Counted from the stretch's first letter, positions 8,295 to 17,633 are shown. The stretch is 64,000 nt of DNA from Lentzea aerocolonigenes (GCF_000974445.1 NZ_BBOJ01000004.1:310001-374000); one strand, 5' to 3'. Translations and numbers: made by a program. The notes: generated from the letters alone by a model not told the origin.

Positions 8295-9494
8295 TCAGCG
8301 CCTCAGCACGACGGGAAGCGATTTGAGGCTGACCATGATGTCGTTGTGCGTGACCGGCGGCTGCTCGGTGGCGGAGCAGACCGTGTGCGGAAAGCGGGTC
8401 ACGAGCTCGCGCAGCACGGTTTCGGTCTCCAGCCTGGCGAGTGCCGAGCCCAGGCAGAAGTGCGGTCCGTGGCCGAATGTCGCGTGTCCGGTCGTCGCGC
8501 GGTCGACGCGGTACCGCGCGGCGTCCTCGTGGGCAGCGGGGCACCGTCCCGCGGAGCCGAGGTTGATCAGCAGCAGTGTGTTCTCCGGCGCCGTGACGCC
8601 GCCGATCTCGACCGGCTCGGTGGTGATGCGGTGGGTGGCGTTGCGGACCGGCGAGTTCTGCCGCAGCGTCTCCTCGACGAGCACGGGCACCAGAGCGGGG
8701 TCTGCCGCTGCCTTCTCCCAAAGGTCGTTGTCCAACGCGTCGTGCACGACGTTCGCGATGAGGCCCGCCGTCGTCTCGTGGCCCGCTACTACGAGAAGGA
8801 ACGCCATCGCCATCAGTTCGTCGTGGGTCAGCCGGTCGCCGTCCTCCTCTGCGGCGACCAACGCGCCGAACAACGAGTTCTCGTCGAGCGCGTGACTCGT
8901 GAGCAACGTGTGGAAGTAGCCGCCCAGCTCGTCGCTCGCGGGCTGGGACACCTCGGGCTCCATCGACATCATGGTCTCGATCAACGTGCGGACGCGCGCC
9001 CTGTCGTCCTCCGGCACCCCGAGCACCTCGCCGATGACGTGCAGCGGCATCGGCACCGCCAGTGCGTGGACGAGGTCGATCTCCTCGCCGACCGGCAGCC
9101 GGTCGATCAGTTCGGCGGTGATCGCCTCGATGCGCGGTGCCAGGGCTTGCACGGCCTGGCCGTTGAACGCCTTCACCGCGAGCGCGCGCAACCGGGCGTG
9201 TTTCGGGTTGTCACTGTTGAGCATGCTCGGGCCGAAGAGTCCGGCGAGATCCGTCTGCGTGCTGCCCAGCTCGGCCAGCTGGCGTTTGATCTCCCGTTGC
9301 AGGGCGTCGCTGTCCTTCGACAACCGCTGGTCCAGGAGCAGTGTGCGGGTGAGGTCGAGTCCGACCGTGACCACGTGCATGCGTACGCCGTTGGGCAGCG
9401 TCACGGCGTGCAGGGGTCCCTCTGCTCGTGCGTCGTCCTCGATCCGATGGTGGTCGCGTGCGCGCAGATCGCCGCCGGTCAGCAGGTTCGACAT
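8295..9494 (-). CDS. Cytochrome P450
   Basis: 399 aa, normal bacterial class I P450 length. The I-helix oxygen-activation motif is AGHETTA, the K-helix ExxR is EETLR, and the haem-binding loop is GHGPHFCLGSALARLE with the Cys ligand. The frame continues upstream but the family N-terminus begins at the ATG at 9494 (MSNLLTGGDLR). No ferredoxin or reductase gene is adjacent. It is divergent from the LuxR-ATPase gene, which is the obvious candidate regulator. Confidence 0.93.
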   Translation of the reverse strand: MSNLLTGGDLRARDHHRIEDDARAEGPLHAVTLPNGVRMHVVTVGLDLTRTLLLDQRLSKDSDALQREIKRQLAELGSTQTDLAGLFGPSMLNSDNPKHARLRALAVKAFNGQAVQALAPRIEAITAELIDRLPVGEEIDLVHALAVPMPLHVIGEVLGVPEDDRARVRTLIETMMSMEPEVSQPASDELGGYFHTLLTSHALDENSLFGALVAAEEDGDRLTHDELMAMAFLLVVAGHETTAGLIANVVHDALDNDLWEKAAADPALVPVLVEETLRQNSPVRNATHRITTEPVEIGGVTAPENTLLLINLGSAGRCPAAHEDAARYRVDRATTGHATFGHGPHFCLGSALARLETETVLRELVTRFPHTVCSATEQPPVTHNDIMVSLKSLPVVLRR

Positions 9495-9558
9495 GCTCGG
9501 GGCTCGCCTCCAAGGAGATCGACTAAGGGTGTCGGTGTTGTGGCTTAGTGTGCTGGGC

Positions 9559-11787
9559 ATGACGTCGTTCGTAGGCCGAACCGCGCAGCTCGAGGAGATG
9601 GCGCGGCGGCTGTCGGTGGACAGGGCGGTGACGCTGACCGGAGTCGGTGGCGTGGGCAAGACGCGCCTGGCCCTCGCGCACGCGGCCGCGGTGCACGGCT
9701 CGTACGCCGACGGGGTGTGGCTGGCCGAGCTCGCCCCTCTGCGCGACGACCAGGAGGTCGTGCGCACGGTCGCGCACGCCGTCGGCATCCGCGACCAGTC
9801 CACGCGCGACTCGATGGGCACGCTCGTCGGTCATCTGCGCGCGCACCCCCGGACGTTGCTCGTGCTGGACAACTGCGAGCACCTGCTCGCCGAGTGCGCC
9901 GGGCTCGTCGCCGCGCTGCTGAGCGAGGCCACCGAGCTCCGCGTGCTCGCGACCAGCCGCAGCCGGCTGTCGATCCCCGGCGAGTCGGTGCTGACCGTGC
10001 CGCCGCTGACAGTTCCTCCCGCTGTCGTTTCTACTCTGGAGGAGGCGAATGTCCACGAATCGGTCCGGTTGCTGGTCGACAGGGCGCGCAGCGGGCGCGG
10101 CGGCGAGTGGGAGCCGTCCGAGGACGACGTCCGCCACCTCGTGAGCATCTGCCGGCGCCTGGACGGTCTGCCCGCCGCGATCGAGCTGGCCGCCGTGCGG
10201 TTGCGGTCGATGTCGCTCGCCGACCTCGACCAGCGGCTGACCGAGATGTTCAAGCTCCTGAACCGCGGCTCGGCGAGCGCGCTGCCGCGGCACCGGACGA
10301 TGCGCGCGATCGTCGACTGGTCCCACCAGCTCTGCACCGGGCAGGAACGGCGGCTGTGGGCGCGCCTGAGCGCGTTCCGCTCGTCGTTCGACCTGGCCGC
10401 CGCCGAGAACGTGTGCTCGTCCGAGGAGCTGCCGTCCGGGGAGATCGCCGACGTGCTGCACGACCTGGTCGACAAGTCACTGGTGATCCCCGACGCGGGC
10501 CGTGTGCGGTTCCGGCTGCCCGAGCCGATCCGCCAGTACGGCGTCGAGCTGCTCGGCGCCGAGGCACCCGTTGTGCGGCAACGGATGGCGGGCCACTACG
10601 TCGCCACGGCCGCCCACGTCGCGCGGTCCTGGTACGGCCCGGACGAGCTGGTGCTGCTGCGTCAGGTGCGCGCGGACATGCCGAACTACCGCGCGGCGCT
10701 GGAGGTGCTCGGCGCCGACCCGGACGCGTTGCGGCTCGCGACGGACCTGGCCCGCACCCGCGAGTCGTTCTACAACGGCTGGCTGCCGGAGATCCGGTCG
10801 ATCCTGGAGCAGGCCCTCGCCGCCACACCGCCGCAGCCGGACCCGGCACGGCTCGGTGCACTGGCGGCGCTGGCGTTCATCGTGCTGTGCCAAGGCGATC
10901 CCGTCGACGCGATCGTGCGGGAGGCGCTGGAGCTGGCCGAGTCGCTGCCGCCGGGTCCCGTGCCGGCCGTCGACAACGTGCTCGGTCTGGTGGCCCTGTT
11001 CGCCACCGCGGACGCCGAGGAGGCCTTCGCCCGCTTGACGTCGGCGCGCGACGCGATGGCGGCGATGGGCCCGGACTGGGCGGGTGACCGTTCGATGGCG
11101 GTCGTGATGCTCGCGAACACCGCGGCGTTGCTGGGCGACGCCGAGCAGGCGCGTTCGTACACGAAGCAGTGCTACGACGAGCTGGACGCGGCGGGCGAAC
11201 CGTGGCTGCGCCCCTGGGCGTTGTGGACCATGGCCGTGGCCGAGCTCCGCTTCGGCACCGCCGCGACGGCCGAGGGGTTGCTGCGCCGGGCGTTGCGCGA
11301 CCAACTCGACATCGGCGACCGCTGGGGCCCGACGTGGGCGGTCGAGGTCCTGGCGTGGATCACCGCGGCCCTCGACCAACCAGAGCGCGCGGCCGAACTG
11401 CTGGGCGCGGCGTCGGCCATGCAGGTGATGGCGGGAGTGGGCGTCGCCGGCATGAGACCGATCGCCCTGCACCGCGCCGCCTGCGAAAGCCGCCTGCGCA
11501 GGACCGTGGGCGACCGTTCGTTCGAGGCCTGGTTCGCCCGCGGCGCCCGCATCACCGACTACGACCAGGCCGTGGCGCTGGCCCTGTCGCCCGGCGAAGG
11601 ACTCCTGACACCGGCGCAGACCAAGGTCGTCAGACTCGTGGCGGCGGGCCGCACGAACCAGCAGATCGCCTCCGCGCTGCACGTCTCCGTCCGCACCGTC
11701 GAAAGCCACGTGGCCCGCGTCCAGCAACAGCTCGACCTGCCGAACCGCGTCACCATCGCCGTGTGGTGGCAGAAACAACAGCCGTGA
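9559..11787 (+). CDS. Large ATP-binding LuxR-family regulator (predicted ATPase)
   Basis: About 742 aa. An N-terminal NB-ARC/AAA-like ATPase has Walker A GVGGVGKTRLA near residue 30 and Walker B TLLVLDNCEHLL near 100. A central winged-helix and TPR-like helical region follows, and a C-terminal LuxR HTH ends the protein (LTPAQTKVVRLVAAGRTNQQIASALHVS). The architecture matches the predicted-ATPase regulators common in actinomycetes. The ATG at 9559 precedes TSFVGR, the usual family start; the frame is open further upstream across the P450 N-terminus, which I discount. It is divergent from the P450. Confidence 0.9.
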   Translation: MTSFVGRTAQLEEMARRLSVDRAVTLTGVGGVGKTRLALAHAAAVHGSYADGVWLAELAPLRDDQEVVRTVAHAVGIRDQSTRDSMGTLVGHLRAHPRTLLVLDNCEHLLAECAGLVAALLSEATELRVLATSRSRLSIPGESVLTVPPLTVPPAVVSTLEEANVHESVRLLVDRARSGRGGEWEPSEDDVRHLVSICRRLDGLPAAIELAAVRLRSMSLADLDQRLTEMFKLLNRGSASALPRHRTMRAIVDWSHQLCTGQERRLWARLSAFRSSFDLAAAENVCSSEELPSGEIADVLHDLVDKSLVIPDAGRVRFRLPEPIRQYGVELLGAEAPVVRQRMAGHYVATAAHVARSWYGPDELVLLRQVRADMPNYRAALEVLGADPDALRLATDLARTRESFYNGWLPEIRSILEQALAATPPQPDPARLGALAALAFIVLCQGDPVDAIVREALELAESLPPGPVPAVDNVLGLVALFATADAEEAFARLTSARDAMAAMGPDWAGDRSMAVVMLANTAALLGDAEQARSYTKQCYDELDAAGEPWLRPWALWTMAVAELRFGTAATAEGLLRRALRDQLDIGDRWGPTWAVEVLAWITAALDQPERAAELLGAASAMQVMAGVGVAGMRPIALHRAACESRLRRTVGDRSFEAWFARGARITDYDQAVALALSPGEGLLTPAQTKVVRLVAAGRTNQQIASALHVSVRTVESHVARVQQQLDLPNRVTIAVWWQKQQP

Positions 11788-11790
11788 GCA

Positions 11791-12159
11791 CTACAGGGCG
11801 TCGAGCGCCCGGATCGACTCCACCGCGGGCAACCGAGGCGGCGGCGCGGCGATCGCCTTGCGCCCGAGCACCCACCCCGGCAGGTGGTGCTGCAACGCCG
11901 CCCGCCCCTGCGCCGTGATGTCGACCGGCGCCGCCATCCCGTGCTCCACGGCCCGATCCGGCCGCACCCACGTGATCCAGTGGCGCTGGTGGAGGACCTC
12001 CAGGTCGTCGGCGTCCCACTGCTTGGCGGGCCGGTGCTCCAGGTACCAGCTCGTGGCCCCGCGGTGCACGCCGCCCTGCTCTGCCAGCGCCAGGAGCTTG
12101 ATCTGCTCCTGCGTGACGGTGGTGCTGACGGGCTTCACGGCCTTGGCCTTGCGCTTCAC
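11791..12159 (-). CDS. Hypothetical protein, about 122 aa
   Basis: Soluble protein with a basic N-terminus (VKRKAKAVKP), a central region resembling a small winged-helix fold (DDLEVLHQRHWITWVRP followed by ITAQGRAAL) and no cysteine. The GTG at 12,159 is preceded by AAGGACT at good spacing; an upstream TTG at 12,189 is the alternative. The GR-x-AL pattern recalls small actinobacterial proteins of unknown function. It is convergent with the LuxR-ATPase gene (3-nt gap). Confidence 0.55.
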   Translation of the reverse strand: MKRKAKAVKPVSTTVTQEQIKLLALAEQGGVHRGATSWYLEHRPAKQWDADDLEVLHQRHWITWVRPDRAVEHGMAAPVDITAQGRAALQHHLPGWVLGRKAIAAPPPRLPAVESIRALDAL

Positions 12160-12255
12160 AGGTCGAGTCCTTCGGGGTGGCGGGCCCAAACGTCCTCTGG
12201 CAGCGATCCAAAATACGGCACGACCCGGCGCCCTCCAGATCTTGTGCGAGCAGTC

Positions 12256-13122
12256 TCACGGACAGTTGGACAAAGGACACGGCACCGCGTCGGCCTTGCT
12301 GGTCGTGCGAAACGGCTGCCCGTTGTTGGTCACCGTCTGCACACCGCTCCTCCCCTCGGTGGACCAGTCGAACTCGATCACCCACGTGCAGTCGCACTCC
12401 GAGGTGCGGGCCGTGACGGTGAAAACCTCCACCGCCGTGGCAGAAACGCTGTAGGGGAACTTGATCGGATCGGCCCGAACCCCCTGAGCCACCAGTTCAG
12501 CGGCCGCCCCGGAATCCAGGTCGTCGGGAAAGCTGACAGGCTGCCGACTGTCCAGGTCCACGGCCATGTAGTGCGCGTAGACCGGCTCACCGCACTGGCG
12601 GTAGAGCAACGTCCCCTTCAACGGCGGCCGCTTCTCCAAGATCTTGACCCGAACTCCGGTGATCGCCACGTTGCTGGTGGCCTCACGCCCCTGCGCCGTG
12701 ACGGTGAACGCCGCCTCACTGGCCTGCGCACCGTCCTTGGAGTGCTCCCACGTGGCCCACTGCTCCGGCGACAGCGACACGGACGGATCCATGACGGCCT
12801 CCAACTCGGCCGGCGACTTCGGCGTCACCCACGACAGCTGACACCCGTCCACCACCGTCTTGACGGCCACCGCCAGCGGCTCGGACGGATCCGGCGCCGA
12901 CGACGTGGAAGGCGCATTCCGCACGAGCACCACGGTGACCGAGGCCGCGATCACGAGGAGGCAGACGAGGATCATCACGGTCCACCGCGGCCCGAGACTC
13001 AGCACAAAACTGTTGCCGCGAAAGAACCCGACGTTGCCGTAGTTGGACCCGAGCTGGGCGACCGTCTCCGCTTCACCCTCGACGCGGTTGGTGGTGGAAG
13101 ACGGTTCCTGTTCCTCGTGCAC
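12256..13122 (-). CDS. Hypothetical membrane-anchored protein
   Basis: 288 aa. The cytoplasmic N-terminus is about 47 residues, followed by one transmembrane helix at about 48-67 (WTVMILVCLLVIAASVTVVLV) and a large extracytoplasmic domain of about 220 residues. Five cysteines near the C-terminus (SECDCT, PCPLSNC) suggest disulfides. No catalytic motif seen. The start is a GTG. It is the last gene on the left that looks ordinary for the chromosome before the accessory island. Confidence 0.65.
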   Translation of the reverse strand: MHEEQEPSSTTNRVEGEAETVAQLGSNYGNVGFFRGNSFVLSLGPRWTVMILVCLLVIAASVTVVLVRNAPSTSSAPDPSEPLAVAVKTVVDGCQLSWVTPKSPAELEAVMDPSVSLSPEQWATWEHSKDGAQASEAAFTVTAQGREATSNVAITGVRVKILEKRPPLKGTLLYRQCGEPVYAHYMAVDLDSRQPVSFPDDLDSGAAAELVAQGVRADPIKFPYSVSATAVEVFTVTARTSECDCTWVIEFDWSTEGRSGVQTVTNNGQPFRTTSKADAVPCPLSNCP

Positions 13123-13433
13123 CGGCCGACCTCCTGCGCCGCAGCGGGTTCTACGCCCTTGCTGCTTCGGCCGAGATCATCGGGGTGTTACGGAATTCCA
13201 CACGAGCGGGGTCCGGGGTCGAAGCCCGCCGGGCGGGGCCTGGGGCTTGCACCCCAGAAAACACTGAGGCGACGTGGTCTGCGCTTTCCGCAGACACACG
13301 CCGCCTGAGACGAATGGGCGCAACTGAGGCCCTTGCCCACCGGTCCTTCCCCGTTCAGCGACTGCTCGACATGGCCAGGACATGGGCAGACGGACAACCG
13401 GGCCAGGCTCACGAGCAGTCGAAGTGCCGCTTG
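13123..13433. other. Intergenic region at the left edge of the accessory island
   Basis: About 310 bases between the membrane-anchored protein gene and the HTH gene. An open frame in phase with the HTH gene crosses the second half and encodes a plausible peptide (LLDMARTWADGQPGQAHEQSK), so the HTH gene may start earlier or this may be a gene remnant. I searched for a copy of the tRNA-Val 3' end here as a left attachment site and found none. Confidence 0.35.
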
Positions 13434-13745
13434 ATGACGCAAGCGACGTCAGCGGACATCGACAGGATGGTTGAGGCGTATCGGTCTGGGCTGACGGTTC
13501 GGCAGGTGGCCGCCGAGACCGGTTTCCACCGATCGACGGTTGGCAAGCACCTCGAGACCCGCGGCATCGACACGAGACAGCTACTGCTTCAGCCTGAGCA
13601 GATCCAGGAAGCCGGCAAGCTGTACGAGGCAGGCTCACGGCTGGAAGACCTCGCCCAGCTCTACGGCGTCAGCGACACGATGATCCGCACTCACTTGCTA
13701 CGAGCTGGGGTGAAGATGCGGTCGGGTGGGCGGCAGAGGCGATGA
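13434..13745 (+). CDS. Small HTH protein resembling resolvase DNA-binding domains
   Basis: 103 aa made of two tandem helix-turn-helix units. Residues 5-45 read IDRMVEAYRSGLTVRQVAAETGFHRSTVGKHL; residues 55-95 read IQEAGKLYEAGSRLEDLAQLYGVSDTMIRTHLLRAG. Both resemble the C-terminal HTH of serine recombinases and Hin-type proteins, but there is no catalytic domain. It is either a stand-alone DNA-binding protein or a remnant. It is convergent with the HEPN-propeller gene (10-nt gap). The start at ATG 13,434 is preferred; a longer version is possible. Confidence 0.6.
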   Translation: MTQATSADIDRMVEAYRSGLTVRQVAAETGFHRSTVGKHLETRGIDTRQLLLQPEQIQEAGKLYEAGSRLEDLAQLYGVSDTMIRTHLLRAGVKMRSGGRQRR

Positions 13746-13755
13746 ACGACTTAGC

Positions 13756-15039
13756 TCAGTACGAGAATCCCTGCCGGAAGATGGCGTGCACCTCTCGATT
13801 AGACTTAGACTCGAAATAAATTGCATCCTCAGTAATAGCCAACGCAGAGCCAATCGGAAAACCAACTTTGGGGACCGAAAGTATGTTTTCACCCCTGACG
13901 ACATCATCAACCACAAGCGAATGGCTGTCACCATCGGCCACAAGGTAGGCCAGAACATCTCCACGCAAATGAGGAAAGAATCCACCACTCGCCGAGTAGA
14001 TTTCAGAACCTTCGAAAGTGCTGACATGCACCCGAGGCCTAGAGCTGCGCCAATCCACCCAGGCTATACGCTCTCCAGACGCGCTCGGCTGACTAGCTGA
14101 CGCTAGAAGAGTCCGCGAAGTGGCGCCATCAACGAGGGCGCGCACCTTAACGACAACCTCTTCCCCTTCAAGCTCAGCCCACACAATATGATCGTCGGTG
14201 AGTCGGGCGCTATCACCAGCCTCACTAAGCTGTTCCCAACTCTCCCCCACCAAACTGTAGAGCCAAATGCCGCCGCCGAGGCCACCCTGAATGGATAGAC
14301 CTTGAGCGGCCACCCAATCAGAGCTTATGTCCGTAGGCCCACCTGCTTCGGCGATGATTGTTCGTTTGCCGGTGGCAAGGTCGTAGAGCACGACGCCGCC
14401 GGACTGCCTGTAGGCAACAACCAAAGTCCCGTTAGTCTTGGGCATGTACTCGAACTCGCCGTCGGGAGTGAGCTTCTTGACTTCGCCTGCCCCAAGCTGT
14501 GCATGCACCGCCAACATGCTGGTACCCGGAACGCCTTGCGCCCAGACAACCACGTCATTGCTTGCGTCTACGTCACGCTGAAGCTCGCTTGCCGAAGTCA
14601 ACTGTTCTATGCCCGAAATTGTCGGTATGCGCAACGGAAACATTCGCACACTCTTCGGAACTTTGAGCTTAAACTCTGCGTCCAGCACCTCGGCCACAAA
14701 CAACAGAGCACCCTCGTACAAGTCCCGCGTGGTGGCCAGATCCGTGTACTGTGCGAAGTGCTGAAGATTATTCCTTCGCTCCCGGAGAACTTCGACCGTC
14801 GATGCCTGCTTATAGGTGCCGCATTGCCTCAGCGCATCAAACAGGGTAATAGAATTCTTGCCATTCATGATGGACTCGCCGCGATCCAGCAATACCGCCT
14901 TGAGCAACATCTCGATACCGAAATCTAGCGAGAGCACAACCTGAACAGCATCGGCATGATCTTTCGCCAGCGAGTGACCATACGCATGCTCGAATGCCAA
15001 GATGGCTGTTCTATAGAACTGTCTGACCGCTGGCTTCAT
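13756..15039 (-). CDS. HEPN-like domain fused to a beta-propeller
   Basis: About 427 aa. The N-terminal 125 residues resemble a HEPN all-helical domain: LSLDFGIEMLLKAVL followed by VLRERRNNLQHF, giving the R-x4-H motif (Arg 89, His 94) characteristic of HEPN ribonucleases. The remaining 290 residues form repeated beta-strand units (VVWAQ, LVVAYRQ, IVWAE, IAWVDW, LAYLV) spaced like TolB/WD-type blades. The ATG at 15,039 lies 6 nt behind a TATAAT, suggesting a leaderless transcript; a GTG/ATG further upstream is possible. HEPN fusions often act in RNA-targeting defence or toxin systems; that role here is inference. Codon use is visibly more AT-rich than in flanking core genes. Confidence 0.65.
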   Translation of the reverse strand: MKPAVRQFYRTAILAFEHAYGHSLAKDHADAVQVVLSLDFGIEMLLKAVLLDRGESIMNGKNSITLFDALRQCGTYKQASTVEVLRERRNNLQHFAQYTDLATTRDLYEGALLFVAEVLDAEFKLKVPKSVRMFPLRIPTISGIEQLTSASELQRDVDASNDVVVWAQGVPGTSMLAVHAQLGAGEVKKLTPDGEFEYMPKTNGTLVVAYRQSGGVVLYDLATGKRTIIAEAGGPTDISSDWVAAQGLSIQGGLGGGIWLYSLVGESWEQLSEAGDSARLTDDHIVWAELEGEEVVVKVRALVDGATSRTLLASASQPSASGERIAWVDWRSSRPRVHVSTFEGSEIYSASGGFFPHLRGDVLAYLVADGDSHSLVVDDVVRGENILSVPKVGFPIGSALAITEDAIYFESKSNREVHAIFRQGFSY

Positions 15040-15093
15040 GGTCATATTATAGCGGCAAGCAACCACTACCTGCATGTCAATAAAAATGGAGTC

Positions 15094-15122
15094 GACCAGG
15101 AAGCGCGACGCGCTTCCTGGTC
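15094..15122 (-). terminator. Rho-independent terminator of the lectin-like gene
   Basis: A perfect inverted repeat, GACCAGGAAGCGC/GCGCTTCCTGGTC, with 13-bp arms and a 3-nt loop. On the minus strand it is followed by GACTCCATTTTTATT, giving a T-run. It lies about 40 nt past the stop of the gene at 15,164-16,993. Confidence 0.8.
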
Positions 15123-15163
15123 GGGATCTCCGAGGTGATGCTCTCGGTAGCTACTCGCGAACT

Positions 15164-16993
15164 CTACTGCGACCAGGCGTGACGCAGGTTGCCGTTGGTG
15201 ACGTCGAAGTAGAGCAACTTGACCTTGCCGTTGTAGGGAATCGCTACGGGGTCCCAGCCGACATTGGCGTTGTAGCGCCCGGTCGGCTGACCGCCAGCGC
15301 CATCGAGGTTCTCGAAGTGCCAGCCAGTGGCGTCACTGAATGCGTGACGGAGGTTGCCTCCTGATGCTTCGTAGTAGTAGAGCTGGAGCGTTCCGCCCAG
15401 CACCGTTGCGGTTGGCATGAGCCCGACGTTCGAGTCGTAGTGGCTGACCGAACTCGGGCTTCCTTCGAGATCTTCGAACTGCCAGCCTGTTGTGCCGTTG
15501 TCCCAGGCGTGACGCAGGTTGCCCCGAGTGCTGTCGTAGTAGAACAGCTGGAGCGTCCCGTTGTACGCGACGGCGGACGGGTTGTAGCCGATGTCCCCGT
15601 CCAGGTGCCCGATCGATCCGGGGTCGCCATCCAGGTTCTCGAAGTGCCACCCGGTCGAGTTGTCCCACGCGTGACGGAGATTTCCGTTGGTGATGTCACG
15701 GTAGAACAGATGCAGGATGCCGTTGTAGACGACCGACGTGGTGTCGGTGCCGATGTCGGCATCGTGGTGGCTGATCGAGCCGATGTCGCCTTCGAGGTTT
15801 TCGAAGTGCCAGCCAGTCGAGTTCAGCCATCCGTGACGCAGGTTGCCGTTGGTCTGGTCGTAGTAGAAGACCTGCAGTCGACCGTCCGGCGTGACAACAG
15901 CGTTCGATGTCGCACCCACGTTCGCACTGGCGTGCCCAGCGATGGCGCTCGCCGCCCCGTCCAGGTGCTCGAAGCTCCATGAAGTTCCGTTCGTGCTCCA
16001 GCCATGGCGGAGGCCGCCGTTGGTGAAGTCCTTGTAGAACACATGGAGCAGACCGCCATGGACGACCGCGGACGGCGAACCTCCGAGGTTGGCACTGATG
16101 CGCCCGTCGGAGCCGCCTGAGCCATCCAGAATCTCGAAGCTCCACCCGGTGCCGTCAGCCCAGGCGTGCCGGAGCTTGCCGTTTGAGGAGTCGTGGTAAA
16201 ACGAGTGGATTGAAGTCCCGAATTGGATGAGCGCCGGCTGTCGACCCAGGTCGTAGTCCTGATGCCCGATGGAGCCGGGGTCGCCGTCCAGGTTCTCGAA
16301 GTTCCACGGGACGGGCGGTGGCGGCGGTGGCTCCGGACTGATCGGGTAGGCCGGTGACACGTTCTCGATGCCTGGGAACTTCACCGTTGCGAGTGTGTCC
16401 GACAGTTTCGGGCTCGGCGCGCCGCCGCATGGTTCGAACCAGACCTTCACGTCGTTGTAGTAAGGGCCCTTGAAGGCGTCGACCCACTGAGCGCCCATGA
16501 GCGAAACAGCCCGGTCTAGCACCTGCGCGAGGCCACCATTGGGTACGGTGATTCCCAGACACATGTCCCTGAGGATCACTTTGCTCACGGCATCGCCGGT
16601 GGCAGGGCCTGAGCCAGCACCGATGTAGATCAGGGCGTTCCTGAGTGCAGGCGGCGAGACACTCGCCAAGACGACGGTGCCGAGCGTGGTCGCCGTCCCC
16701 TTGATAACTGATCCCACGGCCGCGCTTTCGAAGCTGAAAATCGTCTGCATAGCGACTGTAGTGCCGCTACTCGTGAGACGAATCTCCATGCCGTTCGGCC
16801 CGGCGTAGTGGCGACCCCATCCGAACCAGTAGTAGGTAGGCGCCCCATCGTGTTCCACCGGGATCTGATGGTTGACGATTTGGGTGTACGCATCAGGGAA
16901 CTGCTCAGCGTGAGCCGGGGTGACGAGACTGGTCACCGTGAGGATGACTCCGGCTAAGGCTGTCGCGAAGACCCTTGGCCTTCGTTTGAGCAT
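15164..16993 (-). CDS. Secreted protein with seven C-terminal ~54-residue repeats (lectin-like beta-propeller)
   Basis: 609 aa. A Sec signal peptide (MLKRRPRVFATALAGVILTVTSLVTPAHA) ends near residue 29. An N-terminal domain of about 210 residues has no recognised family. After a Pro-rich linker come seven repeats with consensus W-x-FE-x-LDG ... x-LRHAW, each about 54 residues. Seven such units suggest a seven-bladed propeller like the PLL-type fucose-binding lectins; carbohydrate binding is inference. The ATG at 16,993 has GAGGAG at good spacing. The 3' end is closed by the terminator at 15,094. It overlaps the end of the membrane protein gene at 16,954. Confidence 0.75.
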   Translation of the reverse strand: MLKRRPRVFATALAGVILTVTSLVTPAHAEQFPDAYTQIVNHQIPVEHDGAPTYYWFGWGRHYAGPNGMEIRLTSSGTTVAMQTIFSFESAAVGSVIKGTATTLGTVVLASVSPPALRNALIYIGAGSGPATGDAVSKVILRDMCLGITVPNGGLAQVLDRAVSLMGAQWVDAFKGPYYNDVKVWFEPCGGAPSPKLSDTLATVKFPGIENVSPAYPISPEPPPPPPVPWNFENLDGDPGSIGHQDYDLGRQPALIQFGTSIHSFYHDSSNGKLRHAWADGTGWSFEILDGSGGSDGRISANLGGSPSAVVHGGLLHVFYKDFTNGGLRHGWSTNGTSWSFEHLDGAASAIAGHASANVGATSNAVVTPDGRLQVFYYDQTNGNLRHGWLNSTGWHFENLEGDIGSISHHDADIGTDTTSVVYNGILHLFYRDITNGNLRHAWDNSTGWHFENLDGDPGSIGHLDGDIGYNPSAVAYNGTLQLFYYDSTRGNLRHAWDNGTTGWQFEDLEGSPSSVSHYDSNVGLMPTATVLGGTLQLYYYEASGGNLRHAFSDATGWHFENLDGAGGQPTGRYNANVGWDPVAIPYNGKVKLLYFDVTNGNLRHAWSQ

Positions 16994-17529
16994 CTGATCT
17001 CCTCGATCCAAGAGTCCGGGACGGTCCCGAACCTTGGTATTATCGATTTGATCCCAAACAAAGTCAAAGCATTGCGCCTCCACAGGCGAACAACACCCAG
17101 TCGGCCGATACTAAATCTCCATCGCCGGGACCGGCCGTCAGCCAATGGGATTGCACTCAAAACAAAGTAGCCAATCCTAAGGAACGCGAAGTTCAACAAA
17201 GCTACCGCCAGAACATCCTGCTCATTCCGCTTAAAAAAGTAGGCCCATGCCGTCACGGATGCTATCGTGACGGCAATCCAGATAGCCTCTTCTCTGCGGC
17301 TTCTCTGCGTGTGCTGGCCCTTGGCATCGGCCTTAGACAGGCTATAGCGATACTCAACGAACGCGTAAATCAATCCGGTTGGAACAAAGATAAACGCCAC
17401 GAACGCCGCGGACGCTGAGTCAAACGGAGCTTTTGAGATAGTAGCCGCAATCAACACCAAGCAGGCTAGCATCCATACCAATGCTTCCCACGTGCTCTTC
17501 AGGAGGGCCGAAAAACTTGACTTCGCCAT
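16954..17529 (-). CDS. Membrane protein with about four transmembrane helices
   Basis: 191 aa. Hydrophobic stretches at about 15-33, 40-60, 88-105 and 112-130 are consistent with four helices, followed by a basic cytoplasmic C-terminus (RSRRWRF, RLWRRNAL). No family recognised. It overlaps the start of the secreted repeat protein by 40 nt on the same strand, so the two may be coupled. Base composition is AT-richer than the chromosome around it. Confidence 0.6.
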   Translation of the reverse strand: MAKSSFSALLKSTWEALVWMLACLVLIAATISKAPFDSASAAFVAFIFVPTGLIYAFVEYRYSLSKADAKGQHTQRSRREEAIWIAVTIASVTAWAYFFKRNEQDVLAVALLNFAFLRIGYFVLSAIPLADGRSRRWRFSIGRLGVVRLWRRNALTLFGIKSIIPRFGTVPDSWIEEIRCSNEGQGSSRQP

Positions 17530-17633
17530 GAAATGATCTGCATTAAACTTCTATTATTGTGCTGGATGCAGACAAACACGTCAAACTTGGGCGTCTTCAG
17601 TGCCAACTCTCCGGATAAGGCAGAGTCGGGAGC

